From contig NW_026705482.1 in NCBI RefSeq assembly GCF_029867415.1, forward strand, positions 186,001 through 250,000: DNA of 64,000 nt, written 5' to 3'. A program made the translations under genes and the position numbers. Under the pieces are notes generated by a model. That model worked only from the letters and a program-made list of their open reading frames with translations. It was not told the origin of the DNA and did no database searches. Source of the DNA: Vicia villosa. Taxonomy: Eukaryota > Streptophyta > Magnoliopsida > Fabales > Fabaceae. This document shows positions 35,068 to 48,429 of this stretch, piece by piece (positions within the stretch are counted from its first letter, which is position 1; each line of letters begins with the position of its first letter).

Positions 35068-38000
35068 TGTAACTGCCCGATTTTTATTTCCGTATTTAAT
35101 TAACTATTATTTGTGTGATAAATAATTAATTGTTGTGTTTCGGTGATTAATTGAATATGTGTGGTATTTAATTAATTAAGTGAACTAGTAAATATCTAGT
35201 AATGGGCCTAATTAATTAGAATATAGAATTGGGTGGGTTAAGCCCATTAAGCTAAATGAACTAGTAATGAGATTAGGGTTATACCTAATACTATCACTTA
35301 GTAAAGAAGAGAGAAAAGAAGATAAAAGAGGCTAGAGAGAAGAGAAGAGAAAAGAGGGGAATTCTTGAAGAAGAAGGACTAGAGATTCAAGGTAAGGGTG
35401 TGAATCCAAGTGATTATGGGTAGATATAATTGGGTAATGTATGTGGGGTTAGAAAATGAATGATTTTAGGTTGGGAGATTACTATTTCGTGAGTTTTGTT
35501 GTGGAATTGGTATGTTAATCCATAAAGTATGTGAAATATAACTTGTTATAATGATTCTATGTATGATTCTATGAATGGGTATGAAGATAGCATATGATTT
35601 GATGAATGTATGTTGATTTTGTGAACCCTAACTTTAGAGAGTATGATAATATCCATGAATTTGATTTGTGAGTTATGTGTTGATGTTTATCATTTATTAT
35701 ATGTGTTATATATGTGATATAAGCATGAAATTTGTTGTAAAATCTGAACTGGAACTGACTTTGGGTTAAAATGGGGGAAAATGGGTTTGATGTCATCGCA
35801 GTTTTATTTTTGCAAAAAATGCAGAGGGCGCGTCGCGCGGGTATAGGGCGCGTAGCGCGCTGTTGAAAACTGCGCAGACCATATTGGTATAAGGTAGCGC
35901 GCGTCACGAGGAACTAGGGCGCGTAGTTGAAAAATAAATGTTTTTTTTCATGAATTGACTTCTGGAATTGCTTGCTATTGATTTATGAATAATTATCATG
36001 AGTTTTGATCAATTGTTTGGCATATAGTGAGTGGTTTATGATTGGATTTACATGAGAACATGATACTTGAAATATGTATGTATTATGATGTGAATTGATG
36101 AATGATGATGCAATACATGTTATACTATGTTTGAATATATATGATTGAGTGTTGTGTGCTAATTGACGCATTGTTTGGGATTGAAGTCGTGTTGTGTATG
36201 TTGTGCAATGTTGGAAGAGATGTGATTGTGCATTTTAAAAGGTTGAGATCGTCTTATTTGGACGAGTCTTGTTTGTTGCATACTTACACTAGCATGAGTC
36301 TTGGAAAGAGGAAATGTTGGGTAATCTTGTGAAGATTATTTGCTTGTCCCAAACCTAACGCCGAATGGGGTTTGAAAGCTTAACGCCGAATGGAGCTTTA
36401 GAGATGGTTATCTTGTAACACCCCATGTTTTCTATTTATTAATTTAATTGGGATTTAAATTAATTAATTGGATTATTGGCATTTTAATTGGACTTAAGTT
36501 GAAAATTGTAGAAGGTAAGCCATTGGGCCATGTGTTGCTTTTAGTGAAAGAGGGGTGCTAAATTGGTAGGCCTTTTACTAAGTTATATTTTTTTTTTTTC
36601 ATAAAACAAGAAAATTGGAAAAAAAAATAGAATACTGAGAAGAAGAGGTTGCAAAACATGTACAAGCAGAGAAGAGGAAGAAGAGGGAGAAGATGGTTGT
36701 CAAGAAACTTTGAATCAAGGTAAGGGGGACTCTTCCTTTTAGTATCTCTTATGTGATTATAGGTAATAGAATTGATTAAGATATGGTTTGATTCAATTGG
36801 ATATATTGGGGTTGGGATTGTTAGGTTTGGGGATGCCATAGTTTAGGGTAATTGATGAAATTGCATGAACTATTGATTGAAAACCCGTTTTTGTTGATGT
36901 TTGATGATGTATCTGATGATTTTATGCCTTTAATCGATATTTAGAAGGTATTTTGGGTGAAGGATATGTTGAATTGTAGGTCTGTCACAGAGGTGAATTT
37001 CTGCATAATCGCACGTCCGCTAAGCGGCCTCTGGCTCGCTAAGCGGATGCTGTGTTTCTCAAAAAAATAATTGAGCCCGCTAAGCGGAACTAGCCTGCTA
37101 AGCGGAGGTCCCAACGTAGTTAGCTACTGTCTTAGGTCGCTTGAAGCAGGGTTATTGAACATTTAATTCCATAAGCGCTCTGGAGGGTCGCTAAGCGGAC
37201 CCTGTTGTGCAGAAAAATTGGTGAGATGGGCAGTGGCCCGATTTTATTTTAAACCTCGATTTAATTACTTTGGTAAAATGAAACATTATGCATATATGTG
37301 ATTTTGTGAATATGACAATGTATTGGTGTAGTGATGGATGAATTGTGATTATTACTATGTTTATTGTGATAAATGTGTAAATCATTGAATGATTGCGGAA
37401 TTATGTGTATACTTGTTGGTGATAATGGTGGGTTATGGTGAGGCGATGTATTTCATCGGATCGGTGATGTGTAAGTATGTCATATGTGTGCATTCATTCA
37501 TAAATCATTTTGGTGATGGATCCCGGCGATGTTTGGATCATTGGTGGGCATAATTCCCATTGTGTGGAATTTGTGCCGGTAGGGCCGTATCTCGGTGATT
37601 TTTAGATCGTTCGAGTGGATTAATTCCACCGCTTATTGGTACCAAATGCATAGTGTCAGCTGGTTCATATGCATTTTGCCATAACATGATTGAATGGATT
37701 TCAGTATTATGTTGGGTGATGTATTTGTGGTGTTTGATGAATGACAGTTGAAAATATGAATATATTGCAATTTGGGTGAATGATATGTTACGATGTTTTG
37801 TTGCTTATGAATGCATAATATTTATTAATTGTGAATGAGACTCACCCTTACATGTTGATAATTTTCAGATTGAGGAGTAGCGGCTTTATTTCTCTGTGAG
37901 GATAACTCGTAGAGTTTATCCAGTTATTTTGGGTCGTGTCGGTCATGCTCTGGTCTTGTAACACTGGGAACGATAGAATTAGAGTTTAATTTTGTTACAC

Positions 38001-39145
38001 TCTATTTTGTTTGGTTTCGATTATATTCCGTTGGAATTATTTTGGGAGATGTTTGATGATTCCGCTATGATAAACATAATAATGTTATTGGTGAACGTTC
38101 TTATTAAAGCATGACTTATGACTAATTAATTGGTTTATTTGATTTAATTAATTGTGGCACCCTTGTTTTTATGTTTTACTCTGATTTATTTATTAATTGC
38201 CGCGGGGTTTAGAAGGGTGTTACATATCTAGTTTGAGAGAGGGACAATCGGCTTGCCGAAAACGATAATAGAGGGATCCTCATGCATATCGCATTGAGTC
38301 ACACTTGAGTCGTACATGTCGGTGTGATTTGTTGTTGTTGTGTGATTTATGTGATATGATTGTGTGGATATGATTTTGGTCGATATACATATATGTGGAT
38401 ATGGTGATATGAATTGTATACTTGAATTGTATTTCATAATTTTATACATTTGAGGATTAAAGTAATTGGATATGATTACTTGATGTGCGGAGCTTGTCGA
38501 ATGAGTTAAACATGTGAATCTGAATGAATTATATATGATGCATGTTTATGTGAAGAGTGACGAATTCTCGGAATGAATTGTTGTTGTGTTATACATTTCC
38601 TATTATTATGTTTATCTATGATGATTTGAATTCTCATCCTTATGTTGGAATGATGTTCTATTGCGACATCGCTCAGCTACTGAAGATAGTGGTGCTTCGT
38701 AGGAGGTCTAGTTTGGAGATTTAGATCTCTTGTACTGTGTCTTGACTAGGTAGTCATATTGTGCTCTGGTCAATGTAACACTTGGGATTTTGGGTTTATC
38801 ATCGTTGAATTGATGTTATGAGATATTGTTTTACTCATATGTATTTCCTACATTGGATATGTTATATTTTGATGTGTGGCCTTTGAGCCAAGATATTTTT
38901 ACATGGTGGATGATGTATGGGAATCATCCAAGTTTACTATTTTCTAGATAAGATAATTATTCCGCTATGGTTATGCATGTTTTGTTTTAAATTTTCAATT
39001 TTGTGTTACTTATATGTGACCATTGCATGTTAAAGTGATTGTTTGTTGAAATAATATGTGTAATACCCTCGCGTGATGCATGCTTATTACTCTGAATTAC
39101 ACAAATGTATGCTTTATTTAGTAGTCTAGATTTGGGGGTGTTAAA
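35068..39145 (+). mobile_element. Solo LTR A, chromovirus-type, containing solo LTR B
   Basis: It starts TGTAACTGCCCGATTTTTAT and ends TTTGGGGGTGTTAAA. It is flanked by direct copies of ATTTT (35063-35067 and 39146-39150). The right terminus appears to have lost its CA (TTAAA where TTACA is expected). Without the nested insertion the LTR is about 2.26 kb. It has no PBS, coding sequence or polypurine tract, hence a solo LTR. A GC-rich island with GGGCGCGTAGCGCGC-like repeats lies at 35827-35925. Orientation is inferred from likeness to LTR B. Confidence 0.72.
36414..38224 (+). mobile_element. Solo LTR B (1811 bp), nested in LTR A
   Basis: It starts TGTAACACCCC and ends GGGTGTTACA, a perfect 10-bp inverted terminus, with exact TSD copies TATCT (36409-36413 and 38225-38229). 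It has no internal region. A central island (37016-37195) carries repeated CGCTAAGCGG. Its last 300 bases resemble the end of LTR A (GCTCTGGTC...TGTAACACT), so the two belong to related families. Confidence 0.92.
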
Positions 39146-39150
39146 ATTTT

Positions 39151-39800
39151 TCCTTATCCAAGGTCTTAATCCACTATAACCAATCTGATTACAATTGCAT
39201 GGGCTACCTGCCGACGACTAACACAATGATCAACCATGTTAGTGATCTCCTAAGAATTCTGACCTACCTGGTCCCCTAAGAGATATAATGATCATTGACT
39301 TCTTAAGATTTTGACCTACCCGGTCTCCTAGGAAGATTTCACTATGACAAACTGTCACTATCTTCTTGAGTAATATTGACTAACACTATAGTCACTCAAG
39401 GATCATTCAACATAGAGTTGAGAGTTTGTGTTTACATATTTTCTTCTTACAAGCGGATCACACAACTTTGAATTACAAGAGATATCAACATAAAAGTGTT
39501 AAGCAAGTTCTGAGCAACAACTCCTTGCTTTTACAGTGATTCTACAAAGATGAGAATGATTACAATTTGATGTAGCATCTTGTAGACTTCTTTCTTTTCT
39601 TCTTCGATCTGATTGACTTCTACATATCAACTTAGGAATTAGCATTAACTAATTGGCCTAGTATAATTTTGAATTGGCATGAGCATTGGCTTCTCTTTCT
39701 GATTTAAGCTTCTCAAGCATCATCTTCTGAGCATTTGTCTTCTTTCTGTATTTGTTGATTATCGCCAATCTGTGTTGGTTGAATTTTATTCATACCAAAT
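39151..39800 (-). mobile_element. Sirevirus-like LTR fragment
   Basis: AGGTCTTAATCCACTATAAC and the following CTGATTACAA, GTGATCTCC and TTCTGAGCAACAACTCCTTG blocks run parallel to 49125-49460 in the LTR at 48762-50878, in the same orientation. Its left continuation is 35036-35062. The right limit is not clear. Confidence 0.6.
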
Positions 39801-40021
39801 GATAATTAACAACTGAGACAACAATAATAATTATAGTGGTATGAACATCAGCTGCAACAATATCAACAGTAACATTAGTAGCAATACCAACAATATTAAT
39901 GGCTACATCAGCGACGAGATAATACCCCTTTAGAGGGTTCATAACTATTGAGATAGTGTCAGAATTAGAATCCAGACTTACCATTCTTTCAGAAGGTCTT
40001 AAGAAAATATTTTCAAATATT
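39801..40021. other. Low-complexity CAA/AAT-rich stretch
   Basis: Irregular ACAACAATAATAAT-type sequence between the LTR fragment and the next element. No gene was seen. Confidence 0.5.
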
Positions 40022-40026
40022 ATCAT

Positions 40027-41239
40027 TGAAATTCTGGTAAGACAGACTCAGAATGTCATCCACAATGTCACGACACCTTTTCTGTCTTCAACTTAGCTGA
40101 GGCAGTACATACAGATCCCCCAAATTTTGATTACTTCTTGCATGCAGAAGTCCATGAGTGCTGGGATCATATTAGTTCAGTTAACACAAATAAATCTGCT
40201 TTGCAGAGGTTCTGTGATAGCACAGTCATTAAGCCAAACACTAATGTCATGAACGATGTTATGACATCCAAACTGAACAAATATATAAACAATGTAGAAA
40301 CATAAACAACACAGAGAATTGTTCACCCAGTTTGGTTCTAACTAACCTACTCTGGGGGCAACTAAGCCAGGAAGGAAATCCACTATCAGTAGTCTTAATT
40401 TGAAGCTAAACTTCCCCGTTTACAACTTCTCACTTAAACCCTACCCAATGCAATCTCTACCTAGGTTCTCCCTAGATATGGAATATCTCCATTCCACTCC
40501 CAATCATAGAAATGATGTCTAGCAGTCAACAACTCAGCCACTGCATCGACAGCCTAATTCCCAACACTTTAAACCCAAATAAACACAACGTTAACTTGAA
40601 GTTGCGTACATGCTTTCTCCAAGAACAAAACTTCACTCATTGCTTCACAGCTTCTGAGTGATTAAAACAAACCTCTCACCTACAGGCTTTGAGGCACAAA
40701 TCAGTGACCATCCCACACACCGGGTGGTTCACATACACAGCTAACCCTAGAGACTACATCTTTCTAGCTCTGGCTATCAGCCTCTCAAAATTAGGTTACA
40801 AAGGTTTCTATTTATAACCTGATCCCAAATTGGATTTGGGCTTACAAATCGCAGCACTCCTTGCTGTTATAAATAAGGTCTTCAATAAGTTTCCTAATTT
40901 ATCTCCTAAATTAGAAACCGTTGAATCTTCAATCTTCAGATTTGATTCTTCAATATTCTGACTTGATTCTTTGACCTTTAAATATGCGCCACATAGGATT
41001 ACATAATATTCTCATAGAATATTCTGTATCTGTTTTAAATCAAATTGAATCTTTCTTCCTCAGTTCTGCAGGCACGATGTCATGGTTGGAGTCATGACAT
41101 TCCATATAACATATTGCTTCAGTACCTGTTTTGTTCTTTTCATATTTGCAAGACTTATACAATATTACATTCAGCTGCTATTATGTTTTAGCCAAGCATG
41201 GATGCCAATAAGACAATTCTACAGAGCAGAACATCAACA
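40027..41239 (-). repeat. 3' LTR of the Sirevirus-like element (1213 bp)
   Basis: It pairs with 45543-46706. It has about 51 bp not present in the other LTR (around 40157-40208). Confidence 0.88.
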
Positions 41240-41240
41240 A

Positions 41241-41251
41241 TCTCCCCCTTT
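41241..41251 (-). other. Polypurine tract next to the 3' LTR
   Basis: AAAGGGGGAGA on the minus strand, one base from the LTR. Similar tracts occur at about 41484-41497, 42664-42672 and 43439-43447. Multiple polypurine tracts are a described Sirevirus trait. Confidence 0.75.
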
Positions 41252-44200
41252 GGCTTATTTTGGCTAAAACTAAACATATATTAAACTTACATTTACAATA
41301 AATATAAGATCAATAGCAGCTGCTTCAACTTTCAAGACATCAGGAAGAACAGTCTTTTACATTCTCAGTATTGGGTCTTCTGTTCTTCACTGCTCAACCA
41401 CATCATAACATCTTCAATTCACTCTGTCTTCAGATCTTACTTTGTTTCTTTTGACAGTAGCAAAATCAGCATGCTATGTACCATCTCTCCCCCTTTTTAG
41501 CCATAATATGACAAAGCTTGAACCAATGTCATACCTCTGCAGTTCAACACCTTCATGCAACACTCGTACATGAGGAGGACGATGGATGGTGGCCTTTGTC
41601 TACGGGGACTATTGGTGACAATATGAAAACCCACTCCTTCTAGCTCGAGGTCTAAGATGAAGCTTGAATGAGTTCCTGCCATTCTTCCTGGTAACTCAGA
41701 ACACAAATCACAATTGTGTTCATAACTCAGATCACAAATCACAACTAAAATGACTCCATTATCGAAGGCTCAATAAGGAGGAACATTCTTGTTGTTATTG
41801 CTGTAACACCATTGGTAGAGACACATGATTTCCCCACCCTGTGTTTTTCTGGACAGGTTTTGGTAAATGAACCCATCATAATACCAAACCTGCACACACC
41901 TAACATGAACACACACGAAACACATCTTAGGAGATTTGATCCCTGAAGCCTGCTGTGAAGATGCTAATTTATAGCCATTTCAGGTCATAGGTAGTAACGA
42001 TGGTCTTTGGTCTTGTTCAAAGGTCAACCGATTAAGTAGGAAATAGTTCCAAAAACAATTACTCTTTCCAAAGCAGTTTTTGACTGTTATCTTCTAATAG
42101 GAGTTATCTTTAATCCAGCGCATGCATAGTCATTGATTGAACTTTACACCGGCCACTGACGAGAAGAGATAAGCTCAACGCAGTTTTCCTTGTTTTGACC
42201 TTGAAGAATCAATGTCTTTAACTATGTCATGACATCCTGTCAGACATTGTTCCTCTTTCACCCCTCAAGCACACAACTTAAGATTCTCTTAAGAGACTTT
42301 GACAAATCATCCTATGAACCAAGTAATAGACCTCCCACTTACTCTACTAACTCACTAGTCATAGACTTCTGTTGTTCTGATCACCTTTAGACTGTTTACT
42401 GCAACTGTGAAGAGCCCTCCACCACCTGTTGACATACAGCCACTAGACCAGATAAAGAATTGTGGATACCAGATGCACATGGTTGGGATCAACCATTCCC
42501 AGATAACTGACTGTAATGATACATCTTGTTATATAAACCTTTTCATAAAAACTCCCTCTAACTGAGTTGAAAAAGCTTCTGCTGACTTGGAACATCTTCA
42601 TTATGATGATAGAGTATAATAGACCAAGATAATTTTCTAGAATTATATCTTGAACTAAGAAGCCACTCCCCCTATCTGAGATAGTTTGTGCTTCTCCAAG
42701 GAAAATTGTAATGATGAATGGAAAATATAAGACTCATCTTCATATCTTCAAGAGCCGCACCCTCTGTTCAACAATCCTGCTGAACACACTCCCTATAGCA
42801 AATTTGTTCCTTTACAAAAGATACTCACACCAGAAATTAGATGTTATAACATCTTGTATAACATTAGGATACAGCTGAGCTGTTCAGTACATTCCACTAA
42901 CTCCACTTGTCTTTCTGCAACATATTCAAGTCTACCACCTTATCTTCACCTGAAATAATCAACTGATGACCCTTTGACACTAGATGCTTCCATAGAAAAG
43001 GTTGCCACACACTCAACATAAAGAACTGCCACTTCTTCCACTGTTGATCATAACCCTGCCATGTTTCAATCAGTTCATGGTCTGCCAAGACAGTTTAAAA
43101 TCCTCCTTGTTAGAAATGGAAGGATCCTCTTTTATCTTTAGTAATGTTTATCATCTCACCAAACTTCTGTCTTCATAGTCATACTCACTAATGAAGTCTT
43201 TATCATGAAAGTAAACACGTATTGCCAGAACATGTTACAATCACCAAGATCAGAATCTGCCCATTCTAATCTACATTAAGTCAGAACTGTCACTTCAGAC
43301 ATTAATGTTGCTTCTTCATCCTTCACATATAGTGATGTTGTGACATCACACAAGACATTAGTTTATCAGACTTAAAATTTCATCCATTCCTCTGAGTGTT
43401 CCTTTACCTACACTGGTTGATGTCTTGTCTTACTTCATACTCCCCCTGAGAATTACAACATAAGGATGTTTTGAATGATTGTCCTTACCCTTGAAGCATT
43501 CTTCATTTGGAACTTGCCACACTTTCCAAGTTTGGAATCCTTATTTTGCTTGCTACACATGATCCAGATTGCCACTTCTTGTACCTTGAAATAGAAGAAA
43601 CTTATAAATAGCCTTGAACATGTCTTCAACAGATAGGTCTGAACTTAAACTTTACTGGTGTCTTCATGTGTTGTGATGTAAGAAACAAAGCATCACATAC
43701 ATCTTCTTCTTCCAATTATCACATAGTAGATGTTAATATCCAGCTCCTATCAAGATATTTATCATCTCTTATATGTTACTTCTGCTTGAATCAACTCACC
43801 AGCCAACCATTGCCCTTCTTAATGCTTAAGAGAAGATACCACATAACTACAATTGATACATAGTTCAAACCAGACCATGGATACTTTATACACATACTTA
43901 GCTCCCGACAGAGTATATGAGTCTTGTATTCAGGCTGTACATTCAATAAGTACTAAGTCTCCCATCAAAGCACCTATTAGACACTCAGATAGAATTTACT
44001 GCTCACACCAGATCCTTCTGAATGATTTCTTCTTCATACATAAGAGCATTCTTCTTGGCAATGATGTTTCAACATCTATTATGACATCATTCATTAAGGC
44101 TTTTTGGATTTCACACTCAACATCTTTTTTTTTACACTTGGGGAAAGACAGAGAAAGCACGACACACATCAGTCATGATTAAGGGATAATATATGCCATA

Positions 44201-45525
44201 TCTCAATTAACTTTTCTTCAGACTTTCATTCTGATTTTGAGATAATGGATGTCACAATCTGTACCCACAGAGGAGATTCCCTCAATAAGGTTTCTGGAAC
44301 AGATTTAATTATGACATAACACTTGAAAACAACTCAGATTCTTCACAGTAATCTAATTCCCTTAAGTCATTACACAATATTCAAAACCATATTTCACTGT
44401 GAAAGAGACACAGTATTCAATTTTCACCACTAACTGTTCTATGGTTAAGAAAACAATCCACATATCTGGTTCCTTTGATCAGAAGAACATACCAGATATA
44501 AGCTCATCTTGAATTCTCATATAGGTCTTTAAAGGAAACCTGAATGAATCCTTTTACTTGCACTGAGCTTTACTTCCACATTCCCATACATATGCCCAAA
44601 ATGAACTGACAATTGGAATGGAAGGTTCAATTAATTGTATTCTTACCAATCAACACACAAGGCAGATGTCTCCTCTTCCAAATCAGGAGTAGGTTCCAAA
44701 CAAATGTACTCACACTACATTAGTTTAGCACCAGAACATTTGTTCTTCAACTGGTAACTGCATATCAGTATACCATCAGTTCCTTTTCCTTGGAACATAC
44801 CATACTTGACAATCTTGAAGATCATCAAACAACTTTCCAGACGAATATGAGGAACATTGATCAATTAAACCTCTTCAACCTTAATAACCATGCCTTTATG
44901 ACTGGACTTGAGAGAGATCCCAAGTATCTTTGACACTTGCACTAAAGCTGAAAAATATGCTACAAACTCTGTTGAAAACTATATAACCCTAGAAATCTTC
45001 TTTCAAAGATAGGATTTTGCATCAGATACTATGCAGCGGAAAGTAGCCATATATCAACAGAGATTACCAAATGCTTACTCCACGAACCAGTGGTAAGCAT
45101 GACAACTAAGGATTGAAGCTGAACAATACAACAATATGCTTGATTCTTCTCCAAGCAACACAACAAGACCTAACCAATATTTTGACCAAAAAGAAACAGA
45201 TAAGCACAAAGATTACCTTATCATTAACTTCACTCCCGCATGAAGTTTTTGATATTCTTCTTCTGTACTTTGCTATATGTTGAATAGATCAATACAAATT
45301 CTTCACTCCCGCATGAAGCCTTTGGATATCCTTGGATCCAGCAACACCATCTTTTCTTGCCAAGAGAGTACACCTGTTTTGGTCAGATTGGTTCAGTCTA
45401 CCACACATAGGTCCATCCTCCACTTCTAGGGACCATATAATATGAACAGGAATGTTCAAACAATCTTCTACCTCCAGCAACCAGAAATTATCTCCCATGG
45501 ATCTCATCCAGAAACAGACAGGATG
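41252..45525 (-). other. Interior of the Sirevirus-like element, no coding capacity
   Basis: Largest frames are about 60-110 codons on either strand, none with family resemblance. It is rich in CTTC/GAAG and in CATCAGA/TTCTGA motifs. ATTCTTC-ACTCCCGCATGAAG is repeated at 45228 and 45298. It probably relies on proteins from another element. Confidence 0.65.
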
Positions 45526-45540
45526 CCTGCTCTGCTACCA
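45526..45540 (-). other. Primer-binding site of the Sirevirus-like element
   Basis: Minus strand TGGTAGCAGAGCAGG, two bases from the LTR. It differs from the usual TGGTATCAGAGC at one position within the Met-tRNA complement. Confidence 0.8.
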
Positions 45541-45542
45541 AT

Positions 45543-46706
45543 TGAAATTCTGGTAAGACAGACTCAGAATGTCATACACAATGTCACAACACCTTTTCTA
45601 TCTTCAGCTTAGCTGAGGCAGTACACACAGATCCCCCAAATTTTGATTACTTCTTGCATGCAGAAGTCCATTAGTTCTGTGATAGCACAGTCATTAAGCC
45701 AAACACTAATGTCATGCACGATGTTATGACATCAAAACTGAACAAATAAATAAACAATGCATAAACATAAACAACACAGAGAATTGTTCACCCAGTTCGG
45801 TTCTAACTAACCTACTCTAGGGGCAACCAAGCCAGGAAGGAAATCCACTATTAGTAGTCTTAATTTGAAGCTAAACTCCCCCGTTAAAAACTTCTCACTT
45901 AAACCATACCCAATGCAATCTCTACCTAGGTTCTCCCTAGATGTGGAATATCTTCATTCCACTCCCAATCATAGCAATGATGTCTAGCAGTCAACAACTC
46001 AGCCACTGCATCGACAGCCTAATTCCCAACACTTTAAACACAAATAAACACAACATTAACTTGAAGTTGCTTACAAGATTTCTACAAGAACAAAACTTCA
46101 CTCGTTGCTTCACAGCTTCTGAGTGATTAAAACAAACCTCTTACCTACAGGCTTGGAGGCACAAATCAGTGACCATCCCACACACCGGGTGGTTCACATA
46201 CACGGCTAACCCTAGAGACTACATCTTCCTAGCTCTGGCTATCAGCCTCTCAAAATTAGGTTATAAAGGTTTCTATTTATAACCTGATCCCAAATTGGAT
46301 TTGGGCTTACAAATCGCAGCACTCCTTGTTGTTACAAATAAGGTCTTCAATCATAAGTTTCCTAATTTATCTTCTAAATTAGAAACCGTTGAATCTTCAA
46401 TCTTCAGATTTGATTCTTCAATATTCTGACTTGATTCTTTGACCTTTAAATATACGCCACGTAGGATTACATAATATTCTCATAGAATATTTTGTATCTG
46501 TTTTAAATCAAACTGAATCTTTCTTCCTCAGTTCTGCAGGCGCGATGTCATGGTTGAAGTTATGACATTCCATATAACATCTTGCTTCAGTACAGGTTTT
46601 GTTCTTTTCATATTTGCAAGACTTATACAATATTACATTCAGCTGCTATTATGTTTTAGCCAAGCATGATGCCAATAAGACAATTCTACAGAGCAGAACA
46701 TCAACA
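45543..46706 (-). repeat. 5' LTR of the Sirevirus-like element (1164 bp)
   Basis: It pairs with 40027-41239 and is followed by the target copy ATCAT. Confidence 0.88.
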
Positions 46707-46711
46707 ATCAT

Positions 46712-48429
46712 GATACTTATTAATCTTCCAGAGTCATAAGTTATTCTCTTATACCTATATTTGTTTATGATGATTTAGTAGCAAAATGTGTTGTATACTT
46801 AAAAGTAAGTTACTTCTTGAAATGAAGGTGATGAATATTAGCACACGAATATTCACTTTGTTTCACTTAGATACGAGAGACACGTATGACATGGATAAAG
46901 ACATAAGAGAAACAATAGACTCAAAACGGACTCAGAAAAGACTTCAAGAAGACTTTCATCTCCTACTGAATGTGACTATAGACACGATGGAGAAAATAAT
47001 GAACATCAAAGAGTGAGTACAGGCACGATGAAACAAAATATCAAGATTAACACATATATAGAGTAAGAGATGAGACTAATTGGAAAAATAACATAACACA
47101 AGGTGCATATCATGCAAGATATATGCTCAGAAAGCAATGGAAGAGCAGAGCACATGCAATTAATACTAGTGTCAGAGGAAGGTACATAGGACACGAAGGA
47201 TAAACATTATGGTGGAATTTGTAATATATTGTTGTACTATTTTCATCTTGACCTAGTTTCTTGATCTTATCTTCGATTAATGTACTTCAGGTTCTGAAGT
47301 AGTGAGCTTGGAAGAGATCAACATGTCTTCATTTTTCTGATAATGATTCTGATGTTTAGTTCACAAACTAGTTTGTTGTGAAGTATAAAATCATTAACCG
47401 GTAAGATTCAGAATCTCATCTTTCAGAACTGGCAGCAACAACTCTTCTGAAATGCGATGCTCAACTTCTGATTCTAGAGCAGTCTTATGATGTTGTAGCT
47501 TATCCATACTTTGTTACAGAATCTTTTTAATAATTAGAATATTGTTTTCAGATATATAAGTATAATCTGAGAAATAAGCCCTTTCGTTGTTTAAGGCACT
47601 TCTAATTCTTGAATCTTGATATCTGATCTTTTGCTTGATTAGCTCAATTCCGATCTTCAGTGCATCCTTGAGTCTAATCTTGAATTCAAGGCTTGACCTT
47701 TGATGTGTTCAGAATCTTAACTTTGCTCTCAGAATTAGACGCAACAGCCTTTTTTATGAACAAATCTTGGCTTCTGAACTTTACTTGAATGCTCGCTCTT
47801 GTTGATTTATGATCTTGGAACAGAAGCTCTACCAGAATTCTTTCTTCTGATTACTTGTGACTTCCGAAACAACATCTTATTTGAGAAGAACACACTAACT
47901 TCACTTTCTGATGAACATTCAGTATTCTTCATAACTACTGATGTTTCTTCAGAATCAGATGCAAATAGTATTTCTGAGGCGCCTTGCTTGTTTCTGATGA
48001 TTCTTCATGGACAACAATCTAGAATCTCTTAGAACACAATATATGCACACTCAAGAAATTATTAGAAACTAATTTGTTTCATGCAAAATATATGTATTGT
48101 TATCGTCAAAACATAGAGACTTATTGCAGAAAAAAATCTTGTTCTAACAGTTCATACATGTCTCCTAAATGCAATAATGATCGAATATTTGGCTATTATG
48201 ACCATTGAATTTCATTCAATTTTATTTGCCTCCCTTGTCTCGTATCAGGATGAGGGAATCACAAAGATTGCACTTCAAACCACAATGGACAGATTGAATT
48301 CATGCGAAGAAGTCACCTAATATGGCTCTTTCTAACTATCTTTAGAGAAGATATTCAACTAGTTTTCTTTGCGTGATCATAACTAAAATGAAAAATTACA
48401 ATTATGATAAAAGTTTATACAATTTTAAG
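46712..48429. other. Region of unclear origin between two retroelements
   Basis: Rich in TTCTGA/TCAGAA motifs (47240-48010) and without a convincing gene. It lies on the internal side of the PBS at 48748, so it may be the decayed interior of that copia element. Confidence 0.45.

Larger units (their letters stand above)
40027..46706 (-). mobile_element. Complete non-autonomous Sirevirus-like LTR element (6680 bp)
   Basis: Exact 5-bp duplications ATCAT lie on both sides (40022-40026 and 46707-46711). Both LTRs begin TGAAATTCTGGTAAGACAGA on plus and end CATCAACA. A PBS-like TGGTAGCAGAGCAGG (minus) adjoins the right LTR, and the polypurine tract AAAGGGGGAGA (minus) adjoins the left. The 4.3-kb interior has no frame over about 110 codons and no recognisable gag or pol, but repeats CTCCCCCT-type tracts several times. 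The LTRs differ at roughly 4-5% of compared sites, plus one indel of about 51 bp. Confidence 0.88.

Noticed and set aside
40022..46711. Two separate solo LTRs rather than one element
   Set aside because: The shared ATCAT duplication on the outer sides, the PBS by one LTR and the polypurine tract by the other fit a single element.
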